A DNA stretch of 46,739 bases. Origin: a virus. Shown piece by piece: positions 8,053 through 14,689 of the stretch. Location of the stretch: the IMG/VR virus record IMGVR_UViG_3300044971_000413, positions 1 to 46,739 of that record. One strand, written 5' to 3'. The translations under genes and the position numbers were made by a program. The notes below the pieces were generated by a model. It saw only the letters and a program-made list of their open reading frames with translations. It was not told the DNA's origin and searched no databases. Position 1 is the first letter of the stretch, and every line of letters begins with the position of its first letter.

Positions 8053-8649
8053 ATGGCTGCAACAGCTACCCCTTACGGTCTGATCCCTTATGAGCTGGCT
8101 GGTTCCGCGCTTCGCGGTGCCGCCCGTAAGTATGTCATTGGTGCGAACAACACCAACGCCATCTATTTTGGATCTGCCGTCTCTGTAAATTCAGGCGTCA
8201 TCACTGTGATTGGCGCTACCCCTACCACCACCCGGAACGGGAATACCCCGGTCGGCATCTTTGTCGGCTGTGAGTTTACGGATCCGAATGGCCGTCCTAC
8301 CTGGTCGCAGTACGTTCCTGCTGGCGCTACCGATGCTGGCTACACGAACATCTATGTTTATGTAGTAGATGACCCTCGTGTGGTATTCAGAGTCCAGGCT
8401 GACGAAACGGTTGCTACGACTGCCATTGGCAAGAATGCACCGCTGGTCAATGTCACTGCTGGTTCTACGATTAACGGCAACTCCACCTGTGCTTTGGATG
8501 GATCTGCTATCAACACGACCAACACTCTGGCTGTTAAGATCATTGGCTTTGTCGAGTCGGTTTATTCGACCCCCGGCGATGCCTTCACCGATTGCCTTTG
8601 CATCTGGAACCAGGGCGTCCACGCCTACCAGAACGCTACGGGCGCGTAA
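8053..8649 (+). CDS. Putative head decoration/structural protein, 198 aa
   Basis: The product is Gly/Thr/Asn/Val-rich and likely all-beta (for example YTNIYVYVVDDPRVVFRVQADE), directly upstream of the major capsid gene. Beta-rich proteins here are often capsid decoration proteins. The ribosome site GAGGAATAA precedes ATG 8053. No signal peptide or enzyme motif is seen. Identity as decoration protein is inference. Confidence 0.75.
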   Translation: MAATATPYGLIPYELAGSALRGAARKYVIGANNTNAIYFGSAVSVNSGVITVIGATPTTTRNGNTPVGIFVGCEFTDPNGRPTWSQYVPAGATDAGYTNIYVYVVDDPRVVFRVQADETVATTAIGKNAPLVNVTAGSTINGNSTCALDGSAINTTNTLAVKIIGFVESVYSTPGDAFTDCLCIWNQGVHAYQNATGA

Positions 8650-8678
8650 TCTAAGGGACAAGGAAAGGAGAATCAACA

Positions 8679-9590
8679 ATGGCTATTACTCGTTCACAGA
8701 TGTTGAAAGAGTTGGTTCCCGGCCTGAACGCCTTGTTCGGTCTGGAATACGCTCGGTACGGCGAAGAGCATAAAGAGATCTTCGAGATCACTTCTTCGGA
8801 ACGTGCGTTTGAAGAGGAAGTGAAGCTGTCTGGCTTTGGCACTGCTCCGGTTAAGTCGGAAGGTGGCGCTATCGCTTACGACAACGCGCAGGAAGCCTAC
8901 ACCTCGCGTTACACCCACGAGACGATTGCTCTCGGCTTCGCGGTTACCGAAGAGGCGATGGAAGACAATCTGTATGTCTCTGTTGCCCAGCGGTACACGA
9001 AGGCCCTGGCTCGTGCGTTTGCTAACACCAAGCAGGTGAAGGGCGCGAATGTCCTGAACAACGGGTTCAACGCTTCCTACACGGGTGGTGACGGCAAGCG
9101 TCTGTTCGCCACGGATCACCCGCTTATCACGGGTGGCGTGAACTCGAACCGTCCTACGACTGGCGCTGACCTCAACGAGACTTCGCTTGAGGCTGCGATC
9201 ATCCAGATCGCTGGGTACACGGATGAGCGCGGTATCCTGATCGCTGCGAAACCTCGCAAGCTGATTGTGCCGCCTTCTCTGATGTTCGTTGCGGAGCGGT
9301 TGCTGAAGTCGGTACTCCGCACTAATACTGCGGACAACGACATCAACGCCATCTACAACCTGTCGTCTGTGCCGGAAGGGTATGGTGTTAACCACTACCT
9401 GACCGATACGAACGCTTGGTTCCTGAAGACGGACGTTCCTAACGGCCTCAAGATGTTTGAGCGCGTTAACCTCAAGACCTCGGCTGAAGGCGACTTCGAG
9501 ACGGGCAATATGCGGTACAAGGGACGTGAGCGTTACAGCTTCGGCTGGTCGGATCCCCTGGGCTTCTACGGCTCTCCGGGTACTACCTAA
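8679..9590 (+). CDS. Major capsid protein
   Basis: A 303-residue protein with the layout of an HK97-fold coat protein: helical N-arm (ITRSQMLKELVPGLNALFG), 'EEAMEDNLYVSVAQRYTKALARAF' (spine helix), 'LFATDHPL', 'PRKLIVPPSLMFVAERLLKS' (P-domain) and a C-terminal 'RYKGRERYSFGWSDPLGFYGSPG'. There is no obvious N-terminal pro-domain, in keeping with a separate scaffold gene. Codon use is strongly biased and uniform, typical of a highly expressed gene, with an AAGGAG ribosome site at 8664-8669. A terminator-like hairpin follows at 9605. Confidence 0.92.
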   Translation: MAITRSQMLKELVPGLNALFGLEYARYGEEHKEIFEITSSERAFEEEVKLSGFGTAPVKSEGGAIAYDNAQEAYTSRYTHETIALGFAVTEEAMEDNLYVSVAQRYTKALARAFANTKQVKGANVLNNGFNASYTGGDGKRLFATDHPLITGGVNSNRPTTGADLNETSLEAAIIQIAGYTDERGILIAAKPRKLIVPPSLMFVAERLLKSVLRTNTADNDINAIYNLSSVPEGYGVNHYLTDTNAWFLKTDVPNGLKMFERVNLKTSAEGDFETGNMRYKGRERYSFGWSDPLGFYGSPGTT

Positions 9591-9604
9591 AAACAATCAA
9601 CATA

Positions 9605-9627
9605 GGGGGGAGGCTGACTCCCCCCTT
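9605..9627 (+). terminator. Terminator/attenuator after capsid gene
   Basis: GGGGGGAG-gctga-CTCCCCCC forms a perfect 8-bp G:C-rich stem with a 5-nt loop followed by only TT, so termination is probably partial. A hairpin just after the coat gene would raise the ratio of coat message to downstream genes. A second, looser inverted repeat TTATCCG (9646-9652) / CGGATAA (9678-9684) follows before the next gene. Confidence 0.7.
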
Positions 9628-9711
9628 CACACATAGCGAACTACTTTATCCGACTGGCTATGCAGACGTTCAAGAGACGGATAAGGCAAACTTCCTTGAA
9701 GGAGAATTACA

Positions 9712-10209
9712 ATGGCTAACACTTCATTTTCCGGGCCTGTACGAAGCCAGAATGGTTTCCAGGGTTACAGCCCCGATGCTGCGGCGAACAACTCGCTTAC
9801 GCTTTCTGCTCAGGGTACTGGCGTTGTTATCAACACGTCCAGTGTGCCGTTCTTCCAATTGACGGCGACTACGGTCTCCACCGCTGGCGCTGTCACCTAC
9901 ACGGCTGCTCAGTTGAAGACTGGCATGATCCTTCGCGATCCGAATGGCGCTGCTCGTGCTGACCTGTTCCCGACTGCGGCCAACCTTCTCGCTGCTGTTC
10001 CTGGCGCTATCGTAGGTACCTCTTTTATCGTCACGATCCGTAACACGGCTGATGCTGCTGAGACGATCACGATGACGACGAACACGGGCCTTACTCTGAG
10101 CGGCACGATGACGATTGCCCAGAACGAGCAGAAGAGCTTCCTGGTCACGTTCACCAATGTGGGTACCGCTGCTGTGACGATCTACAGCATGGGCAGCGTG
10201 ACGTTCTAA
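9712..10209 (+). CDS. Putative virion structural protein, 165 aa
   Basis: The start MANTSFSGPVRSQNGFQ and the Thr/Ala/Gly-rich, beta-predicted body resemble abundant virion proteins placed after the coat gene in marine and freshwater phages. It has a good ribosome site (GAAGGAG at 9698-9704). It is separated from the capsid gene by 121 bp holding the hairpin. Candidates are capsid decoration or head-completion protein. Codon bias matches the capsid gene, suggesting high expression. Confidence 0.75.
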   Translation: MANTSFSGPVRSQNGFQGYSPDAAANNSLTLSAQGTGVVINTSSVPFFQLTATTVSTAGAVTYTAAQLKTGMILRDPNGAARADLFPTAANLLAAVPGAIVGTSFIVTIRNTADAAETITMTTNTGLTLSGTMTIAQNEQKSFLVTFTNVGTAAVTIYSMGSVTF

Positions 10210-10218
10210 GGATGTCTC

Positions 10219-10557
10219 ATGCCCAGCTTCAAGAGAACTTCTAGCGGGGGCATTGAATACCGGGGGCATACGTTCCCCGGTTTCAACAAGCCGATTAAGT
10301 CCTCTAAGCCTGAGAAGAAGAAGATGGTCCTGGCAAAAGAAGGGGATCAGGTAAAGCTGATTCACTTCGGAGACGCCAACATGGGACACAACTATTCTGC
10401 TGCGGCGCGTAAGAGCTATATGGCTCGTAGCGCCGGGATCAAAGGCAAGGACTCCAAACTGTCTGCTAATTATTGGTCCAGAAAGGTATTGTGGGCTGGC
10501 CCTAGCGGTAGCAAGAAAGCTCCTCCGGTAAGCCAGAAGGTGAAGCGATATGATTAG
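10219..10557 (+). CDS. Small basic conserved phage protein, 112 aa
   Basis: A very basic product. The middle reads 'KLIHFGDANMGHNYSAAARKSYMARSAG' followed by 'LSANYWSRKVLWAGP'. I recognise this FGD-N-M ... AR-S ... YWSRK-LW pattern from small proteins of many aquatic phages, but I cannot name a function. It overlaps the next ORF by 8 bp. Basic charge and position suggest a virion or DNA-associated protein. Confidence 0.75.
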   Translation: MPSFKRTSSGGIEYRGHTFPGFNKPIKSSKPEKKKMVLAKEGDQVKLIHFGDANMGHNYSAAARKSYMARSAGIKGKDSKLSANYWSRKVLWAGPSGSKKAPPVSQKVKRYD

Positions 10558-10819
10558 TGATTTGCAATCGAAGAAGCTGACAGCGACTGGCACCGTGTTT
10601 GCTGGTCCTGGCAGAGTTGTCGGGATCTTCATCTTCTCCAAGCAGGAAGGCTCCCTTGTTTTTAAGGATGGTGGGTCTGGTGGTACTACGAAGATCGAAC
10701 TCACCTACAAGAGTGATCCTGGTGCTCATATCAACCTTGCTGGGAATGGAGTTCGGTTTACGAAAGACATTCACCTAACGCTGACCAACACTGACGCCGT
10801 AACCGTTTTCTGGGGTTAA
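10550..10819 (+). CDS. Small beta-rich hypothetical protein, 89 aa
   Basis: ATG 10550 overlaps the previous gene. The sequence is Gly/Thr-rich with alternating hydrophobic strands (GRVVGIFIFSKQEGSLVFKD..., DIHLTLTNTDAVTVFWG), typical of a small beta-sandwich virion protein. No family is recognised. It precedes the DUF6496-like gene by 1 bp. Confidence 0.72.
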   Translation: MISDLQSKKLTATGTVFAGPGRVVGIFIFSKQEGSLVFKDGGSGGTTKIELTYKSDPGAHINLAGNGVRFTKDIHLTLTNTDAVTVFWG

Positions 10820-10820
10820 C

Positions 10821-10988
10821 ATGAAAGGTCAAATGAAGATCGCTGCTCAAGAGCAGGGCAAAGTCGGCAAGGTCATGCACGAGTTCAAGGCAGGGAAGCT
10901 GAAGTCTTCTTCCGGCCAGAAGGTAACCAATCCCAAACAGGGCATTGCAATTGCCTTGTCTGAAGCTAGGAGCATGAAAAAGAAATGA
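10821..10988 (+). CDS. DUF6496-like small basic protein, 55 aa
   Basis: A short gene starting at ATG 10821 directly after the preceding stop. The residues 'KVGKVMHEFKAGKLKSSSGQ' followed by 'KVTNPKQGIAIALSEARSM' match the DUF6496 pattern found in bacteria and phages. The function of that family is unknown; the strong positive charge suggests nucleic acid contact. It overlaps the next ORF by 4 bp (ATGA). Confidence 0.75.
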   Translation: MKGQMKIAAQEQGKVGKVMHEFKAGKLKSSSGQKVTNPKQGIAIALSEARSMKKK

Positions 10989-11191
10989 TGGGTCGGTTCT
11001 CTATGTCTAAGCAGGTCAGCACTCCTTCGATGTCGAAGAAGACTGGCAAGGCTGTTAAGGCGCAGACTCCTGGGATGTATCCTAAGGCTGTTGTCTCTCG
11101 CAAGGTATCCAGCATGAACACTCCTAAGACTGGAATGCGAAAGATGGGGATGTCCAAGATGAGCACGCCTAAAATGAAGAAAGGTTTCTAA
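10985..11191 (+). CDS. Lys/Met/Ser-rich basic protein, 68 aa
   Basis: It starts at ATG 10985 in a 4-bp overlap with the preceding stop; the adjacent ATG 10988 or ATG 11003 are alternatives. About a fifth of residues are Lys and about a sixth are Met, with repeated K-M/S-T-P-K units near the C-terminus (RKMGMSKMSTPKMKK). It is low complexity, likely disordered and DNA- or RNA-binding. It ends in TAATG overlap with the next gene. Confidence 0.6.
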   Translation: MMGRFSMSKQVSTPSMSKKTGKAVKAQTPGMYPKAVVSRKVSSMNTPKTGMRKMGMSKMSTPKMKKGF

Positions 11192-11586
11192 TGTCCTACA
11201 CCAAGCCTCAACTTCGGGAGCGGATCAAGTCTCAGGTTATGTCATCCAGCAAGGGTGGGAAGCCTGGGCAGTGGTCGGCGCGTAAAGCGCAGCTAGTCGC
11301 TCAGAAGTATGAGGCTGCGGGTGGAGGGTACTCTGGCTCGAAGTCTAGCGGCCAGAAGAGCCTTTCTAAATGGACAAAGGAAGATTGGAAAACTAAGAGC
11401 GGGAAGCCTTCTACGCAAGGCCCTGAGGCTACTGGAGAGCGCTACCTTCCCAAGAAGGCGATTGAGGCTATGCCTGCTAAGGTTTACGCTGCCTCTACGA
11501 AGGCGAAGAAGGAAGCAACTTCTAAAGGGAAGCAGTTCTCCGGCCAGCCTGAGAGCGCCAAGACTATCTCGAGGAGATTCCGGTAA
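11191..11586 (+). CDS. DUF5872-like basic protein, 131 aa
   Basis: The N-terminal 80 residues carry the pattern I associate with DUF5872: 'LRERIKSQVMSSSKGGKPGQ', 'WSARKAQLVAQKYEAAGGGY', 'SLSKWTKEDWKTKSGKPS', then 'ERYLPKKAIEAM'. This domain occurs in cyanophage-like and giant viruses; its role is unknown. The protein is strongly basic with a Lys-rich tail. It lies in a cluster of four small basic genes between capsid and adaptor genes, so it may be packaged with DNA. It is coupled to both neighbours by one-base overlaps. Confidence 0.75.
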   Translation: MSYTKPQLRERIKSQVMSSSKGGKPGQWSARKAQLVAQKYEAAGGGYSGSKSSGQKSLSKWTKEDWKTKSGKPSTQGPEATGERYLPKKAIEAMPAKVYAASTKAKKEATSKGKQFSGQPESAKTISRRFR

Positions 11587-12278
11587 TGGCTACATCCGGC
11601 ACTGCGAATTGGAATATCAACATCCTCGACATTATCGAGGAAGCTTACGAGCGGGTTGGCATAGAGGTTAAGGGTGGCTACGAGATCAGGACTGCTCGTA
11701 GAAGCCTCAACCTTCTGTCGATGGAGTGGGCGAATCGGGGATTGAATCTGTGGTGTGTGGAGGCGGGGACGCTGTCGCTGACTCCTGGCACTGCGACATA
11801 CCCTCTTCCTGACGATACGATTGACATCCTCGAGGGAGTGATTCGGACGTATGCAGGTCAGCAGAACAATCAGACTGATATTGCGATTACCAGGATCTCC
11901 TTCGTCACCTACAACACGTTACCTAATAAGCTGGTGCAAGGTACTCCGATTCAGTACTACGTTGCCAGGGATACGACGACTCCTGAGATTACGTTCTGGC
12001 AGGTGCCAGACAATACGATCTCTCGTCAGTTTGTTTACTACAGGTTGCGGCGTCAGCAGGATGTTGGGGGCAATGCTAACAACAACATGGACGTACCGTT
12101 CCGGTTTGTCCCTGCGATGATCGCTGGTCTTGCTTATCACCTTGCAGCTAAAAGGCCTGAGGGGTTTCCTCGTATGCCTGAATTGAAGGCGCTGTACGAG
12201 GAGGAGTTTCAACGTGCGGCGGACGAAGACCGTCAACGGTCTGCTGTCATGCTTGTGCCTGGAGGCTACGGCTGGTAA
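11586..12278 (+). CDS. Head-to-tail adaptor-like protein (P22 gp4-type?)
   Basis: A 230-residue protein opening with helices 'LDIIEEAYERVGIEVKGGYE' and 'RTARRSLNLLSMEWANRGLN', then a beta section (LWCVEAGTLSLTPGTATYPLP), and a helical end (MIAGLAYHLAAKRPEGFP..., LKALYEEEF). This helix-beta-helix layout with 'LLSMEWANRG' is typical of phage head-completion/tail-accessory proteins that bind under the portal. A second adaptor candidate is at 13602. The exact family is inferred, not proven. Confidence 0.68.
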   Translation: MATSGTANWNINILDIIEEAYERVGIEVKGGYEIRTARRSLNLLSMEWANRGLNLWCVEAGTLSLTPGTATYPLPDDTIDILEGVIRTYAGQQNNQTDIAITRISFVTYNTLPNKLVQGTPIQYYVARDTTTPEITFWQVPDNTISRQFVYYRLRRQQDVGGNANNNMDVPFRFVPAMIAGLAYHLAAKRPEGFPRMPELKALYEEEFQRAADEDRQRSAVMLVPGGYGW

Positions 12279-12586
12279 TGTTTTCCTCCGGCAAACATGC
12301 TATTGCGATGTGCGACATCTGCGCTAGGCAGATCAAGTACACTGCTCTCAAGAAGTACATCTACAACCAGAGATGGAATGGTTTACTTGTATGCGAAGAG
12401 TGTTTTGACATCGACAATCCACAGCTTCAAATCGGCAAGTACGTCAGAGGCGAAGCGATTGCTCTAGATAATCCAAGGACCGCTTCGCAGCAGAACCCTC
12501 CTACGAGAGAGTACTTCGGCTGGAATCCTGTTTTGCCAAATAAGATATACATAAACCTTGGAAGGGTTAATATCTCAATCAGTTAA
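12278..12586 (+). CDS. Zinc-ribbon-like small protein, 102 aa
   Basis: Two Cys pairs, CDIC (12-15) and CEEC (39-42), are spaced as a zinc ribbon, followed by 'FDIDNPQLQIGKYVRGEAIALDNPR'. Proteins with this 'W-GLLVC-E-FD--NPQ' arrangement are common next to head-tail genes in podovirus-like phages. The gene starts by overlapping the previous stop (TAATG). It is likely a small virion or assembly factor; its specific function is unknown. Confidence 0.78.
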   Translation: MFSSGKHAIAMCDICARQIKYTALKKYIYNQRWNGLLVCEECFDIDNPQLQIGKYVRGEAIALDNPRTASQQNPPTREYFGWNPVLPNKIYINLGRVNISIS

Positions 12587-12596
12587 AGGAAATAAC

Positions 12597-13583
12597 ATGT
12601 TGAAGTTCAAGAAGAAGGTAGTCAAGAAAGCTGATGGTGGTGTATTAGAGGACGTTAAGCGTCGATCTGCTCGTGCTGCTGCTGCAAAGCTAGAGGGGTT
12701 AAACGATCTCTCTGCTAACACTTATTCTGCAAACGACGAGTTTATGAAAAACGCTTTGAAGAATAGGGTTCTTGGGACTACTCCTGGCCTTCCTTCTTCT
12801 CTTCAGAGCCCTGCCTCCATGAGAAAAGAATACGAAGAGAGATCGAAATACGGAACTCCTGGCCCTGTTAAAAAGTCTTCTGCCGCTCCTAAAATGGGTC
12901 GTTCGTTTACCGCGCCAATTTCAACTTTTGGTGAAGGCGATGAGATCGAAATGCAGGCTTCGCCGAATCCTTTGCTTGCTGGTGGCGAAGGGTTTGCTTC
13001 TTCTGATGTGATGAATTTGCCGACTGGTAGGAACGCTGGCGCTATTGAAGATGCCATGTATTCTTCTGCAAAGAATGCTCAGATCCCTACTGCTGCTATT
13101 CCTAAAACCAAATCTGGCATGAAGAAGTTTATGGACGAGTACGGCAAGTTCATTGCTCTTGGCGCTCTTGCTGGGACTGGTGGTAAAGCTGGCCGCATTG
13201 CTGCCCCTATCCTGGCTGCTCTTCCTGGGATTATCGGGATGATGAAGAAAAAGAAGTCTTCCGGGGGTGAACCTCCGAAGAAAAGCGAAGGCGGCGCTAT
13301 CCGCAAATTCAAAGGAGGTTCCATGAAAGGGAACACGATGGACAGTATGCTCACCCCGAAGTACAAGAAGGGTGGTGATATGCCCAAGGGTATGTCGAAA
13401 GGCAAGATGGGTAAGGCTGAAGGTGAAATGCCTCAGCACAAGAAGATGGCGATGGGTAAGCCTACCCCGCAAAGCACCGGGGCGAAGTTTGCCAAGGGCG
13501 GCGCTGCGAAGTATGCTAGCGGTGGGATGTGCAAAGGCTACGGCATCGCCAAGAAGGTTCGTCCTACTGGCCCGATGAACTAA
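12597..13583 (+). CDS. Basic structural protein with GG-repeat tail, 328 aa
   Basis: ATG 12597 is chosen because AAAGGA lies just upstream; an ORF start at 12558 lacks one. The N-terminus (MLKFKKKVVKKADGGV) and the last about 80 residues are Lys/Gly/Met-rich with repeated [FY]-x-[KE]-GG units: KSEGGAIRKFKGG, KYKKGG, KFAKGGAAKYASGG. Residues about 185-222 contain a hydrophobic stretch (KFIALGALAGTGG...APILAALPGIIGMM) able to span a membrane. The same GG motif recurs in the ejection-type proteins at 20465, 21562 and 24890. I infer an internal virion protein that contacts DNA or membrane; no catalytic motif is seen. Confidence 0.72.
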   Translation: MLKFKKKVVKKADGGVLEDVKRRSARAAAAKLEGLNDLSANTYSANDEFMKNALKNRVLGTTPGLPSSLQSPASMRKEYEERSKYGTPGPVKKSSAAPKMGRSFTAPISTFGEGDEIEMQASPNPLLAGGEGFASSDVMNLPTGRNAGAIEDAMYSSAKNAQIPTAAIPKTKSGMKKFMDEYGKFIALGALAGTGGKAGRIAAPILAALPGIIGMMKKKKSSGGEPPKKSEGGAIRKFKGGSMKGNTMDSMLTPKYKKGGDMPKGMSKGKMGKAEGEMPQHKKMAMGKPTPQSTGAKFAKGGAAKYASGGMCKGYGIAKKVRPTGPMN

Positions 13584-13601
13584 GCTGGGTAGTGAACTAA
13601 A

Positions 13602-14258
13602 ATGACCTACGCTGAACTCAAGCAACAAATCAAAGATTACGTCCAGTCTGACGAAACGACCTTCCTTGCTAATTTGGATGGGATTATTAAGCTTGCAGAG
13701 CAGCGTATTAACAGAGATGTAAAGTCTCCTGATTCCAGGGCCTCCGCTACGGGCAATGTGACAACTCAGACCATAACGACTCCAAGCGATTTCGTTATGG
13801 CTTTGAGCCTCTTTGTCAGTATCGGAGGCATCCAGACAGGTCTTCTTCTTAAAGAGCCTTCGTATTTAACGGAGGCGTATGGGGTGACGGCTGGATCCGC
13901 TGGGTCTTCAGGAGAGCCAGCTTATTACGCTATCCAATCGTCAGGCGAGAACTCTACAACGATTCTCGTAGCGCCATCTGCTGGTCAGTCTTACGGCTAT
14001 ACTCTTTACTACTACAAGACACCGGATACCATTGTTGGCGCAAGCAACAATATTACCTGGATAAGCAACTACTTCCCTCAGGTGTTGCTCTACGGGTGTC
14101 TCGTTGAGGCGTATTCCTTCTTAAAGGGAGAGCCTCAGATGCAGCAGCAGTACGAGAAGCTGTATCAGCTTGGCTTGCTTGAACTCAAGAACGTGGCTGA
14201 AGACGAGCAGAGAATGGACAACTACAGGAACCCTGACAGCAAAAGGAACATTGGCTAA
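13602..14258 (+). CDS. Head-tail adaptor protein (SU10-adaptor-like)
   Basis: A 218-residue protein with the pattern I know from phage SU10-type adaptors: opening 'MTYAELKQQIKDYVQSDETT', 'IIKLAEQRINRDVK', 'TPSDFVMALSLFV', 'GEPAYYAIQ', 'YTLYYYKTPDTI' and closing 'VLLYGCLVEAYSFLKGEPQM' plus 'YEKLYQLGLLELKNVAEDEQR'. Adaptor rings dock on the portal and connect it to the nozzle. It lies 18 bp after the basic protein gene and ends overlapping the next start (TAATG). The combination with portal and nozzle genes supports a short-tailed virion. Confidence 0.85.
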   Translation: MTYAELKQQIKDYVQSDETTFLANLDGIIKLAEQRINRDVKSPDSRASATGNVTTQTITTPSDFVMALSLFVSIGGIQTGLLLKEPSYLTEAYGVTAGSAGSSGEPAYYAIQSSGENSTTILVAPSAGQSYGYTLYYYKTPDTIVGASNNITWISNYFPQVLLYGCLVEAYSFLKGEPQMQQQYEKLYQLGLLELKNVAEDEQRMDNYRNPDSKRNIG

Positions 14259-14689
14259 TGGCATTCACGGGCAGCTATGTAACGAACTCTTTCAAGGAGC
14301 AGTTGCTTCTTGGGGTGCATGACTTCTCTACGGATGTCATCAAGATTGCGCTGTATACGAATTCGGCTACCATTGACAATACAACTACGGCATACAGCGC
14401 CACGAATGAAGTATCTGGCGCTGGGTATACTGCTGGCGGCAAGACGTTGACGGCCACCGTTACCCCTGACGGGATCTATGCGATCCTTGATTTTGCCGAT
14501 ATAAGCTGGACATCTGCTTCGTTTACTTGTCGTGGCGCTTTGGTCTACAACTCTTCCAAGTCCAACAAGTCTATCTTTATCTTGGACTTCGGGACGGACA
14601 AGACCGTTTCTTCCGGTACGTTGACGATTCAATTCCCGACTGCCAACTCTAATACGGCGATTGCCGTTATCAGTTCGGTGACAAACTAA
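14258..14689 (+). CDS. Putative tail/virion protein, 143 aa
   Basis: The product (TNSFKEQLLLGVHDFSTDVIKIALYTNSATIDNTTTAY...) matches a common phage virion protein type with a helix followed by beta strands. The family is widespread near tail fibre genes, but its role is not established to my knowledge. It is coupled at both ends by one-base overlaps with the adaptor and tail fibre genes. There is no membrane segment. Confidence 0.8.
   Translation: MAFTGSYVTNSFKEQLLLGVHDFSTDVIKIALYTNSATIDNTTTAYSATNEVSGAGYTAGGKTLTATVTPDGIYAILDFADISWTSASFTCRGALVYNSSKSNKSIFILDFGTDKTVSSGTLTIQFPTANSNTAIAVISSVTN

Noticed and set aside
8694-9596. Long antisense ORF (300 codons) across the capsid gene
   Set aside because: It mirrors the strongly biased codons of the capsid gene, has no ribosome site and yields an Arg/Val-rich product without domain features.
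9724-10704. Long antisense ORF (326 codons) over three structural genes
   Set aside because: It spans several well-supported sense genes with their own ribosome sites and has no recognisable domain; open by codon bias.
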